64,000 bases of DNA. Origin: DAIQNV01 sp038748775. Lineage in GTDB: Bacteria > Planctomycetota > Phycisphaerae > Phycisphaerales > UBA1924. This document shows, in pieces, positions 1-8,013 of this stretch (position 1 is its first letter; every line of letters begins with the position of its first letter). The stretch is from positions 1-64,000 of the forward strand of contig JBCDIT010000002.1 in assembly GCA_038748775.1 (NCBI GenBank), in the 5' to 3' direction. Below the pieces are notes generated by a model, which saw only the letters and a list, made by a program, of their open reading frames with translations, was not told the DNA's origin and searched no databases. The position numbers were made by a program, and so were the translations under genes.

Positions 1-96
1 GGGATCGACTGGAAGCGGCGGGCGAGGGCGGCGTCCTTCTCGATGTACTTGCGGTACTCATCGAAGGTGGTGGCTCCGATGCACTGGATCTCGCCT
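1..96 (-). other. Inverted fold-back of clpC at window edge
   Basis: Read on the minus strand, these bases encode the ClpC stretch GEIQCIGATTFDEYRKYIEK followed by DAALARRFQSI, which is the piece that should lie immediately upstream of the plus-strand clpC reading at 97. Bases 1-20 are an exact reverse complement of 97-116. The clpC sequence therefore folds back on itself with only a short microhomology (tcgcc) at the turn. This is typical of a chimeric read or contig-end artefact. It is not a natural gene start, and any plus-strand start codon inside it (for example at 43) is spurious. Confidence 0.85.
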
Positions 97-1581
97 CGCC
101 GCTTCCAGTCGATCCCGGTCGACCCGCCGAACAACGAGCAGGCCGTCGAGATCCTCAAGGGGCTCCGCGACAAGTACGAGGAGCACCACCGCGTCCGGAT
201 CACCGACGAAGCGGTCCGCGCGGCCGTCGAGCTCTCGGGCCGCTACATCACGGGCCGCGTCCAGCCCGACAAGTCGATCGACGTGATCGACGAAGCCGGC
301 GCCCGCGTCCGAATCAAGTCGATGAGCAAGCCGCCGAACCTCGCCGAGCTCGAGGCTGAGATCGAGCGTCTGACGCTTGAGAAGGACGAGGCCGTCAAGG
401 CCGCGGACTACGAAAAGGCCGCCGAGCTGCGCGACCGCGCCGAGCAAAAGCGCAAGCAGAAGGAAGACATCCAGAAGGAGTGGCGGGCCAAGTCGCAAGA
501 AGTCGACGGCGTCGTTGACGAGGAAGTCATCGCGGAGGTCGTCTCCAAGATGACCGGGGTGCCCCTCCAGCGTCTCGAAAAGGAAGAGGCCGCCCGCCTC
601 CTCGAACTCGAGAACGAACTCCACAAGAAGGTCATCAGCCAGCACGAGGCGATCCAGGCGATCAGCAAGTCGATCCGCCGCGCCCGGGCCGGTCTCAAGG
701 ACCCCAAGCGCCCGATGGGCAGCTTCATCTTCGTCGGCCCCTCTGGCGTCGGCAAGACGCTGCTCAGCAAGGCGCTGGCCGAGTTCATGTTCGGGGACGA
801 AGACGCGCTGATTCACCTCGACATGTCCGAGTACATGGAGAAGCACAACGTCTCCCGCCTCGTCGGCGCGCCCCCCGGCTACGTCGGCTACGAGGAAGGC
901 GGACAGCTCACCGAGCAAATCCGCAGGCGTCCCTATTCGGTCGTCCTCCTCGACGAAGTCGAGAAGGCCCACCCCGACGTCTTCAACATGCTCCTCCAAA
1001 TCATGGAAGAGGGCCGGCTCACCGACTCGTTCGGACGCCACGTCGACTTCCGCAACACCGTCCTGATCATGACGTCGAACATCGGCGCCGATCTGATCAA
1101 GGGCGGGGGCGGCTTCGGCTTCCAGCCCAGCAGCACCGACCGCAGCCACGAGAACGTCAAGTCGATCCTGATGAAGGAAATCGAGCGGTTCTTCCGCCCC
1201 GAGTTCATCAACCGTCTCGACGACGTCATCGTCTTCAAGCCGCTGACGCGCGACGACCTCGTCCAGATCGTCGAGTACGAAGTCAACAAGGTCGCCGCCC
1301 GTCTCAAGGACCAGGGTTTCGAGGTCGAGCTCACCCAGCCCGCCAAGGACTTCCTGATCGAGAAGGGCTACAACCCCGACTACGGCGCAAGGCCCCTCCG
1401 CCGCGCCATCGGCACCTACATCGAAGACCCGCTCAGCGAGAAGCTGCTCGCCGGCGAACTCCACCAACGCCACCACATCAAGATCGATCGGGTCGGCGAA
1501 GAAGAAGCCCTGCAATTCGAAACCAACGAAAGCGAAGTCGACAGCGGCTCGACCGAACCCGCCGAAGCCGGCTCGACCTAA
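97..1581 (+). CDS. clpC: ATP-dependent Clp protease ATPase subunit ClpC, C-terminal part
   Basis: AAA+ unfoldase that feeds substrates to the ClpP peptidase. What remains starts inside the first ATPase domain (RRFQSIPVDPPNNEQ) and runs to the natural stop, 494 codons. The middle region carries a UVR-like helix (about residues 90-115, DYEKAAELRDRAE), which separates ClpC from ClpB. The second AAA+ domain has Walker A GPSGVGKT (about residue 215), a MSEYMEKH/GAPPGYVGYEEGG pore-loop block and Walker B VVLLDEVEKAH. The C-terminus has the usual GARPLRRAI sensor-2 segment and an acidic Ser/Glu-rich tail. The N-domain and Walker A of domain 1 are missing because the window (contig) starts with an inverted fold-back. 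A separate clpB lies on the opposite strand 3.6 kb away. Confidence 0.95.
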   Translation, partial: RRFQSIPVDPPNNEQAVEILKGLRDKYEEHHRVRITDEAVRAAVELSGRYITGRVQPDKSIDVIDEAGARVRIKSMSKPPNLAELEAEIERLTLEKDEAVKAADYEKAAELRDRAEQKRKQKEDIQKEWRAKSQEVDGVVDEEVIAEVVSKMTGVPLQRLEKEEAARLLELENELHKKVISQHEAIQAISKSIRRARAGLKDPKRPMGSFIFVGPSGVGKTLLSKALAEFMFGDEDALIHLDMSEYMEKHNVSRLVGAPPGYVGYEEGGQLTEQIRRRPYSVVLLDEVEKAHPDVFNMLLQIMEEGRLTDSFGRHVDFRNTVLIMTSNIGADLIKGGGGFGFQPSSTDRSHENVKSILMKEIERFFRPEFINRLDDVIVFKPLTRDDLVQIVEYEVNKVAARLKDQGFEVELTQPAKDFLIEKGYNPDYGARPLRRAIGTYIEDPLSEKLLAGELHQRHHIKIDRVGEEEALQFETNESEVDSGSTEPAEAGST

Positions 1582-1608
1582 ACCAACACTCAGTTCGTCA
1601 CCACCAAA

Positions 1609-1631
1609 CGCCCGCGACACGCGGGCGTTTT
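1609..1631 (+). terminator. Rho-independent terminator of clpC
   Basis: Stem cgcccgc / gcgggcg with loop gacac, followed by tttt, 27 bases after the clpC stop. Confidence 0.8.
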
Positions 1632-1713
1632 CTTTGCGCCCGGAAAGCGACGAGAAACCGCGCAGCGGGCACCAGACGAATCAAAGGGCCCGATAGACCG
1701 TGCAGAGCGCGCA

Positions 1714-1744
1714 AGAAAAGAACCCCGGCTCGCACCGGGGCTCT
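1714..1744 (-). terminator. Rho-independent terminator of the small PEP-CTERM-like gene
   Basis: On the minus strand a ccccgg / ccgggg hairpin (1721-1743) is followed by a T-rich run (ttctttt), just past the stop of the gene that ends at 1772. Confidence 0.7.
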
Positions 1745-1771
1745 GAGAGAAATCAGGTTGTCGTACCGGGA

Positions 1772-2344
1772 TTAGCGGCGGCGACGGGCGATGGCCAGGC
1801 CACCGAGGCCGAGGACGGCCGCGGCACCCGGGGTCGGGACGACCGAAACGCTGGCGCTGGCGAACTCGACCGTGTCGTAGTTCAGCGACGGCTGGAAGGC
1901 ACCCGGGAGACCGATCGCGGCGCCGAACACCGAAACGACGCCCTGGCTGGTGCTCACGGTCATGGTGCCGACCTGGTCGGCGGCGACTTCGAACGAGAAG
2001 AGAACGATGCCGTCGGTGAAGTTGTTACCGACGAAGCTGTTCGCGGCGAAGCTGATGTCGAAGCCACCAGCGTCGGCGACCACGTTGGTGCCGCCGAAGA
2101 CTTCGCCGTTCGAGGTAACCGAACCCAGGTCGACCGAACCGCCGGCGATGTCAACGCTGAGGTTGACGCCACCGATGCCCGAAGCGTTGCCGATCTGGCC
2201 GGCGGTCGCGCTGCCCATGACCTCGAAGAGGACGGTGTCACCCAGGTTGGCCGGGTTCGGGGTGGCGGTCATGCTGTAGGTCGCGACCGACTGAGCCGAA
2301 GCCGCGGCGGCGAAGCCGGCGACGATGATGATGCTGTTCTTCAT
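1772..2344 (-). CDS. Small secreted PEP-CTERM-like protein
   Basis: 190 residues. The N-terminus is a signal peptide (MKNSIIIVAGFAAAASAQS, cleavage expected after ASA). The body is Gly/Ala/Val-rich and beta-prone, with one weak cohesin-like feel (NPANLGDTVLFEVM). The C-terminus has VPTPG, a hydrophobic Ala/Leu/Gly stretch and a basic RRRR end, which is the layout of PEP-CTERM sorting tails processed by exosortase; no exosortase is seen in this window. An AG-rich ribosome site (aaagagagac) precedes the ATG. A minus-strand terminator follows the stop. Its neighbour at 2523 has the same tail but an unrelated body. Substrate and role are unknown; extracellular matrix or surface attachment is inferred from the tail only. 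Confidence 0.8.
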   Translation of the reverse strand: MKNSIIIVAGFAAAASAQSVATYSMTATPNPANLGDTVLFEVMGSATAGQIGNASGIGGVNLSVDIAGGSVDLGSVTSNGEVFGGTNVVADAGGFDISFAANSFVGNNFTDGIVLFSFEVAADQVGTMTVSTSQGVVSVFGAAIGLPGAFQPSLNYDTVEFASASVSVVPTPGAAAVLGLGGLAIARRRR

Positions 2345-2473
2345 GATCTAGTCTCTCTTTGAACGAAAGTGCGAATCCAGTGTGAAGGCAGCCGCGGCAC
2401 GACCGCCCGATTCCGTCAGTGGTTCAGTGCCGCGGCTTGGCGCTCACACGCTCCGCGACGCTCCCCCGCGAGA

Positions 2474-2508
2474 ACAGAAAGAGGCCGGGGTGTTGCCACC
2501 CCGGGCCC
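2474..2508 (-). terminator. Rho-independent terminator downstream of second PEP-CTERM-like gene
   Basis: Minus-strand hairpin ggcccggggtg / caccccggcc followed by ctctttctg, 15 bases past the stop at 2523. Confidence 0.65.
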
Positions 2509-2522
2509 TTCCAAATGCTCAA

Positions 2523-3035
2523 TTAGCGGCGACGACGGACGGCGGCCAGGCCACCGAGGCCGAGGAGGGCGGCGGCGCCCGGAGCCGGAACGACGGTGAC
2601 CTTGAAGAAGGCGGTCTCGCCGTTGCCACCCGGGACGGCGTCGAAGATCTGGCTGGCGGCGAACGAGCCGTTGATGTTCAGAACGGCGTCGCCCTGCTCG
2701 CCGTCTTCGAGGCTGGTGCCGGTGTTCGTGAAGCCGTCGCCGAAGATCGAATCGAACTCGCCGATACCAATGAAGTACATGCCGGCCGAGAGGTCGGCGG
2801 TGACGATGCTGAACGGGAAGCCCAGGCCATCGTCGTCGCTGTCGAGGAGGGTGCCGGAGGCGTCCCAGAGACCGATCTCGGTATCGAGATCGAAGGCACC
2901 GGTGACGTTGAACGAACCGGTGGTGTCGAAGCTGTAGGTGCCTTCGCCACCGATCACGCCGAGGTCATCAAACGAAGCCGGCTGGGCGAGAGCAACAGCA
3001 GCGGCACCGGCAACAGCAAAGATCGCAGTCTTCAT
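2523..3035 (-). CDS. Small secreted PEP-CTERM-like protein (pre-peptidase-domain-like)
   Basis: 170 residues from the ATG at 3035, chosen over an ATG three codons upstream because gaaggga lies 8 bases before 3035 and abuts the upstream one. The signal peptide is MKTAIFAVAGAAAVALAQ. The body (DTEIGLWDASGTLLDSDDDG, LSAGMYFIGIG) resembles the bacterial pre-peptidase C-terminal / DVUA-type beta-sandwich found in secreted planctomycete proteins. The tail VVPAPGAAALLGLGGLAAV plus RRRR is PEP-CTERM-like. It is followed by its own terminator, so it is transcribed separately from the similar gene at 1772. No enzymatic motif is visible. Confidence 0.8.
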   Translation of the reverse strand: MKTAIFAVAGAAAVALAQPASFDDLGVIGGEGTYSFDTTGSFNVTGAFDLDTEIGLWDASGTLLDSDDDGLGFPFSIVTADLSAGMYFIGIGEFDSIFGDGFTNTGTSLEDGEQGDAVLNINGSFAASQIFDAVPGGNGETAFFKVTVVPAPGAAALLGLGGLAAVRRRR

Positions 3036-3310
3036 CTCAATCATCCCTTCTTTACTTCACGGACGCCGACAAATACAGACCGACGCCCGACCCCGGAACC
3101 GCCGTGCTACAGACACACGACAACCGCGAGGCGTGAATTCCCGATTTGAACGGGCTCCCTAATTTCTCCACCAACCCCGAGAAGGGTCGGACACGCAGAT
3201 CGTATCGCTATTCGCTACCGCGCCAACCCCAAACCCAGAAAAACTTCCACCCCGACCGAACACGCCCCCAGAACACCGCCGCGCTAAAGCAACCACCGCA
3301 AGCGAGCACA

Positions 3311-3350
3311 ACAAAAAAACGACCGGGCGCTCACACGGGGGAGCGCCCGG
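3311..3350 (-). terminator. Strong rho-independent terminator of the hairpin-array transcript
   Basis: Minus strand: ccgggcgctc / gagcgcccgg stem (10 bp, loop of 8) followed by gtcgttttttt. No annotated gene ends just before it, which points to a non-coding transcript. Confidence 0.8.
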
Positions 3351-3960
3351 CCCGGCGTGGGGAAGAAGGGAATCCTGACAGGCCCTGGCGGCGTCGACCT
3401 CCCACTTTGCGACCGCCGCCAGGGCCCGGAACACGACCCGGGAGCATCTCGCTGCCCGGGCCGCCGCGACCGCGGCACACCTTCGCGGTCGCTCTCAACT
3501 CTCCTCGAATCGGACCGACGCACGGGAGTACGTCGGCCCGGGAGGGCGTCCATTCGACTCTCCTCGAATGACCCGGCTCGCACCAAGTCATGGACGCCCG
3601 CGCTTGTCTCCCTCAAGCCCGCTTCCGCGCGTCTCACGCGGAAGCGAGCACGCCACGCCCACAGCGCCACGACCAGACCCCGGAGCACACACAGGCTCAG
3701 CCGGGCCGCAAAGGGCGAGGCCATCCACCGAGCGAAGACGTCGCGACCCCCTGCGACGAATCCACCCGGCCCTAGGCCACAACGATCGCTCTCGATCTCC
3801 AAGCACAGATCAGGAGGACACGCCTCAAATTGATGCTGCACCCACGAAACACGTCCCAGAACAGGACTTCAAACGATCGACCCGGCTCTCACCGGCCCAA
3901 CCTCTTGCCCGAGCACCACTCGGACACGTATCGATACGCCGCCCCCCTTCCCCCGGTTCC
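3313..3960 (-). ncRNA. Candidate structured non-coding RNA (hairpin array)
   Basis: A 650-base non-coding tract carries a row of perfect inverted repeats and ends in a strong minus-strand terminator (stem 3323-3332 / 3341-3350, seven T). In plus coordinates the stems are 3381-3392/3415-3426 (12 bp), 3437-3442/3455-3460, 3466-3474/3484-3492 (9 bp), 3515-3520/3531-3536, 3544-3553/3590-3599 (10 bp, enclosing a 7-bp hairpin 3551-3570), 3602-3606/3614-3618, 3620-3629/3637-3646 (10 bp), 3740-3744/3753-3757, 3784-3788/3793-3797, 3909-3913/3919-3923. Several loops read GAGA-like on the minus strand (GGAGAG, AGGGAGA, TGAGACG, AGAG). No open frame in it looks like protein. It matches none of RNase P, tmRNA, SRP or 6S motifs that I could recall. 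The 5' end is uncertain; a TTTATA box near 4040-4045 could be a promoter. Confidence 0.45.
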
Positions 3961-4097
3961 TGAATCACCCCGAGCGCCACCCCCCGATGACACAGTTCAG
4001 GGTCTTCTGCTTGAGTCCGCGAAGACACGCCCGAACACAACCTATAAAGAGATCACACCGATAGAAAAGTCAGACCGAACACAGGAGGCGGCCCAAG

Positions 4098-5141
4098 ATG
4101 AGTAAGCCACAAGCGTCCCGAACACCCCACCGTCTCGCGGCACTCATCGCGGGTGTCCTCGTCACAACAACGACGCCCGCACTGGCACAGACGGCGTCCG
4201 AGAAAGCACCGCCAACGGTCGCGACCCTCATCGATCGGCCAGATCTGCGCCCCGACAAGGTCACCGCGATGCGCGAGTTCCGCTTCGGAAGCGGAGACGT
4301 CATCGCCAAAGGCGCCGAGCTGAGCATCCACGAGCTGCGCCCCGACGCGATCGTCCTCGATAGCGGCGCGTTCATCTTTGAAGCCAAGATCGAAGACACA
4401 GACCTTCTCGATCGAGCCGCCAAGCTCATCGGCGGCCTCTCCGAAGAAGCGATGGCCCTCACGCTCGCGTCTCTCGAACGCGACAGCTCGCTCTGGCCGG
4501 CACGCGTCAGTCTCAACAACACGATGCAGTTCTCCGATGGAACGACCATCCGCGGCGGCGAGACGCTCGCACTCCGAGGCTTCGCCCGAGGCCAGCTCAC
4601 CGTTCATCACGCCCCCACCGACGTCCTCTTCACGCTCGAACCAACCAGCACCAACATCCTGGTCCAGGCCCGTTCACGTACCGCGACGCCAAAGGAGCAA
4701 CGCCGGCCGCACTTCGTCCGCTCGCTCGAAGCGGCCCTCGTCCCCGACGACAAGCAAGCGACCCAGCCGCTCGACGGGGCCGAGTACATCGTCGTCTACC
4801 AGGGCCGCAAGGAATGCTCACGCTGCGCCCGCTTCACCCCCAGCTTGCTCAAGACGTATAGCAAGCTCAAAGCCGAGTCGGACAACTTCGAGGTTGTCTT
4901 CATGAGCCAAGACCGAACCGAGCGGCTTCACAACGAGCACGTCCGCGACAAGAACATGCCCTGGAAGGTGCTCCCGTTCAACAAGCGCTTCGCGACGCCC
5001 GCCGCCGACCTGCAAGGCGACCTCTTGCCGGTCGTTTACCTCGTCAAGCCCGACGGAACCGTGATCGACAAGACCGACCCCAGGGGCCGCGGCCGCTCGG
5101 CGAAGGACGTCCTCAAACGACTCGAGCGCGAAGTCGGCTGA
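4098..5141 (+). CDS. Secreted thioredoxin-like protein
   Basis: 347 residues. The signal peptide runs to about residue 31 (LIAGVLVTTTTPALAQ). The first 200 residues are a planctomycete-type extension of unknown role. The last 115 residues form a thioredoxin-like fold with a CSRC active-site pair (ECSRCARF), then a TlpA/nucleoredoxin-like core (LPVVYLVKPDGTVIDK). A periplasmic or surface thiol-disulfide exchange role is likely from the CxxC motif; the substrate is unknown. aggagg lies nine bases before the ATG. The gene faces clpB convergently: its TGA (5139-5141) abuts the clpB stop, so the junction is the palindrome ctgatcag with no spacer. Confidence 0.75.
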   Translation: MSKPQASRTPHRLAALIAGVLVTTTTPALAQTASEKAPPTVATLIDRPDLRPDKVTAMREFRFGSGDVIAKGAELSIHELRPDAIVLDSGAFIFEAKIEDTDLLDRAAKLIGGLSEEAMALTLASLERDSSLWPARVSLNNTMQFSDGTTIRGGETLALRGFARGQLTVHHAPTDVLFTLEPTSTNILVQARSRTATPKEQRRPHFVRSLEAALVPDDKQATQPLDGAEYIVVYQGRKECSRCARFTPSLLKTYSKLKAESDNFEVVFMSQDRTERLHNEHVRDKNMPWKVLPFNKRFATPAADLQGDLLPVVYLVKPDGTVIDKTDPRGRGRSAKDVLKRLEREVG

Positions 5142-7841
5142 TCAGCCCCCGACCCGCTCGAACACCAGGCTCGCGCCGGCCACGCCGACGCGGACCACAT
5201 CCCCCGATCCGAACTCCCCGTTGAGCAGTTTGGTCGCAAGCGGGTTCTCGATCCGCTGCTGGATCACGCGTTTCAACGGGCGCGCCCCGTACGCCGGGTC
5301 GTAGCCCTCATCGGCGACCAGCGTCGATGCTTCGTCGGTCACCTCGAGCGTGATCTCCCGCTCGCTCAATCGGGCGCGGAGCCGCGCGAGCTGGATCTCC
5401 ACGATCGGCGCCAGTGCTTCTCGTCCGAGGCGGTGGTACACCACGACCTCGTCGATCCGGTTGATCAGCTCTGGCCGGAAGAACGAAGGACGAACCCCGA
5501 CATCCATCGTCGCGCGCACTTCGCCCGTTTCCGCATCGACCTGGGGTTTGCTTGAAACGTCGGCGCCCGCACCGCGCCGGATCAAGTCCCGCACCGCCGC
5601 CTCGATCTCCCAGTCCTCCGCCCCGCTCTCGGTCATCTCCTGGATCTTCTGAGAACCGAGGTTGCTCGTCATCACAACGATCGCGTTGCGGAAGTCGACC
5701 GTGCGCCCCTGCCCGTCGGTCAGCCGCCCGTCGTCGAGCAATTGCAGAAGCACGTTGAACACGTCGGGGTGCGCTTTCTCGACTTCATCGAGCAACACCA
5801 CGCTGTACGGTCGGCGCCGAACCGCTTCGGTCAGCGCCCCGCCCTCGTCGTAACCGACATACCCGGGAGGGGCGCCGATGAGACGGCTCACCGCGTGCTT
5901 CTCCATGTATTCCGACATGTCGACACGCACCACCGAATCCTCGGTATCGAACAAGAACTCCGCGAGCGCCTTGCACGTCTCGGTCTTGCCGACACCTGTC
6001 GGGCCCAGGAACAAGAACGACCCGATCGGCCGCGCCGGATCACCCAGACCCGCTCTCGACCGCCTCACCGCATCGGCCACCGCACGCAGCGCCTCGTCCT
6101 GCCCCACGACGCGCTCGCGGAGGTGCTCTTCCATCCGGGTCAGCTTCTCGCGCTCGGTCTCGACCAGGCGCGCCACCGGGATGCCCGTCCAACGCGCCAC
6201 GATCTCCGCGACCTGCTCGGCGTCGACTTCTTCTTTCACCAGCGTCCCGCCGGCCGCTTGGCGCTCGTCGATCACCGCCTCCGCCTTTGCGATCCGATCC
6301 TCAATCTCGCGGATCTCGCCGTACTGGATCCTTGCAGCCGCTTCAAGATCGCCCCGGCGCTGCGCCTGCTCGAGCTCAACGCGCTTCTGATCGATTTGCT
6401 CGCGGAGCGATTGCACCGCGTCCAGCTCGCCTTTTTCCGCGTCCCACTGCGCCGTCAACTGGCGGTTCGTCTCGCCGAGCTCCGCAAGCTCTCGCTCCAC
6501 CCGCTCGAGCTCTCTGTCTTCACCCTTGGCGCCCTCAGCCCCGAGCTTGAGCGCCTCCCGCTCCATCTCGAGCTGCATCACGCGGCGCCGGATCTCGTCC
6601 AGCTCCGTCGGCATGCTGTCGTTCTCGATGCGGAGCCGGCTGCCCGCCTCATCGATCAAATCGATCGCCTTGTCGGGCAAGAAACGGTCCGCGATGTACC
6701 GGTGGCTCAGCCTCGCCGCGGCCAAGATCGCGCCGTCGAGGATGCGTACGCCGTGGTGGGCTTCGTACCGCTCCTTCAAACCCCGCAGGATCGCAACCGT
6801 TTCCTCGACGGAGGGCTGGTCGACCGTGATCGGCTGGAAACGCCGTTCGAAGGCCGGATCTTTCTCGACGTGCTTGCGGTACTCGTCGAGCGTCGTCGCG
6901 CCGACGCAACGCAGCTCGCCCCGAGCGAGCGCCGGCTTGAGAAGGTTGCCGGCGCTGACCGCGCCCTCCGCCGCCCCCGCCCCGATGATCGTGTGCAGCT
7001 CATCGATAAACAGCACCAACTGACCGTCGCTCGCCGTGACTTCTCGGAGCACCGCCTTGAGCCGCTCTTCGAACTCGCCCCGGTACTTCGCCCCAGCGAG
7101 CAACTGCCCGACGTCGAGCGCCATGATCCGCTTGTTCCGCATCCCGTCCGGGCAGTCGCCCTGAACGATGCGAAGCGCGAGCCCTTCGGCGATCGCGGTC
7201 TTCCCCACCCCCGGCTCACCGATCAACACCGGGTTGTTCTTCGTCCGACGGCTGAGCACCTGCATCGTCCGGCGGATCTCTTCATCGCGCCCGATCACCG
7301 GATCGAGCTTGCCCTGCTGCGCTTTCTCCGTCAGATCGATCGCGTACTTCGACAGCGCCTCGAACTGACTCTCCGCGTCCGCGTCGGTAATGTTTGACAC
7401 CCCGCTCGCCTGGCGGATCGCGGCAATCGCGCTCTCGATCTTCGCGCGGTCCACCCCCACCGTCGTTAGGACGTCGAGCGCGGCGCTGCGAACCTCCGTG
7501 ATCGCGAGCAAGAGATGCTCGGTCGACACGTAGCTATCACCCAGACGCGTCGCGTCCGCGTCGGCCTGCGCCAGGATCGCCGCGGCTTGCTGGCCAGCCG
7601 TTCCCGAGACCCCTCCGCTGGCCTTGGGCAGCCGCGACAACTCAGCATCAACGACGCCGGCAACCCTCGACGGATCGACACCCACCTTCTCGAGAATCCG
7701 AAATCCCGGCCCGCCCGCCTCGAGCAGCATCGCCTGCAAGAGATGCAGCGCGGTCAGTTCGGCGTTCGATCGTTGCATCGCGAGTTGCTGAGCGGTTGCC
7801 AGCGCCTGCTGCGCCATCGTCGTGAGCCGGTCGGTCCGCAT
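5142..7841 (-). CDS. clpB: ATP-dependent chaperone ClpB
   Basis: 899-residue AAA+ disaggregase that works with DnaK to rescue aggregated proteins. Visible in order: Clp N-domain (about 1-150), first AAA+ domain with GEPGVGKT and VLFIDELHTIIGAGAAEG, the long coiled-coil middle domain (about 410-530, rich in Glu/Arg/Gln) that marks ClpB, and second AAA+ domain with GPTGVGKT, MSEYMEKH and VVLLDEVEKAH. Between the second Walker B and the FFRPELINRID sensor there is an extra segment of about 30 residues (RRGAGADVSSKPQVDAETGE region) that most ClpB lack. The start at 7841 (MRTDRLTTMAQQ) is chosen because aaggag lies 6 bases upstream; a longer in-frame start at 7910 has no support. Confidence 0.96.
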   Translation of the reverse strand: MRTDRLTTMAQQALATAQQLAMQRSNAELTALHLLQAMLLEAGGPGFRILEKVGVDPSRVAGVVDAELSRLPKASGGVSGTAGQQAAAILAQADADATRLGDSYVSTEHLLLAITEVRSAALDVLTTVGVDRAKIESAIAAIRQASGVSNITDADAESQFEALSKYAIDLTEKAQQGKLDPVIGRDEEIRRTMQVLSRRTKNNPVLIGEPGVGKTAIAEGLALRIVQGDCPDGMRNKRIMALDVGQLLAGAKYRGEFEERLKAVLREVTASDGQLVLFIDELHTIIGAGAAEGAVSAGNLLKPALARGELRCVGATTLDEYRKHVEKDPAFERRFQPITVDQPSVEETVAILRGLKERYEAHHGVRILDGAILAAARLSHRYIADRFLPDKAIDLIDEAGSRLRIENDSMPTELDEIRRRVMQLEMEREALKLGAEGAKGEDRELERVERELAELGETNRQLTAQWDAEKGELDAVQSLREQIDQKRVELEQAQRRGDLEAAARIQYGEIREIEDRIAKAEAVIDERQAAGGTLVKEEVDAEQVAEIVARWTGIPVARLVETEREKLTRMEEHLRERVVGQDEALRAVADAVRRSRAGLGDPARPIGSFLFLGPTGVGKTETCKALAEFLFDTEDSVVRVDMSEYMEKHAVSRLIGAPPGYVGYDEGGALTEAVRRRPYSVVLLDEVEKAHPDVFNVLLQLLDDGRLTDGQGRTVDFRNAIVVMTSNLGSQKIQEMTESGAEDWEIEAAVRDLIRRGAGADVSSKPQVDAETGEVRATMDVGVRPSFFRPELINRIDEVVVYHRLGREALAPIVEIQLARLRARLSEREITLEVTDEASTLVADEGYDPAYGARPLKRVIQQRIENPLATKLLNGEFGSGDVVRVGVAGASLVFERVGG

Positions 7842-8013
7842 CGCCACTCCTTTCTCAAATCCCCGCACACCGGGGACGAAACGAAAGGTGCAACACGCGC
7901 GCCAAACCACGACGGGCTCCGAAACAGCCTTCAGGCCGTCAGAGCACCGTCCTGCGATGCCAACTCAGCGAACCAGGCACCCCACTGCCACCCTGGCAGC
8001 CGAGGCGAGAACA

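Noticed and set aside
58..1620. Long minus-strand open frame across clpC
   Set aside because: It is antisense to the conserved ClpC sequence, and its translation is Asp/Leu/Val-rich without domains, as expected from GC-rich codon bias.
3284..3841. 185-codon minus-strand open frame in the hairpin array
   Set aside because: Translation is Arg/Ser/Pro-rich, reads through the terminator stem and lacks a ribosome site; the inverted repeats fit RNA better.
3313..3960. Possible RNase P RNA, tmRNA, SRP or 6S RNA
   Set aside because: None of the conserved core sequences (for example gaggaaagtccgggc of RNase P or a tag-coding frame of tmRNA) was found.
5742..7397. 551-codon plus-strand open frame inside clpB
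   Set aside because: Antisense shadow of ClpB; Arg/His/Leu-rich, no start context and no recognisable fold.
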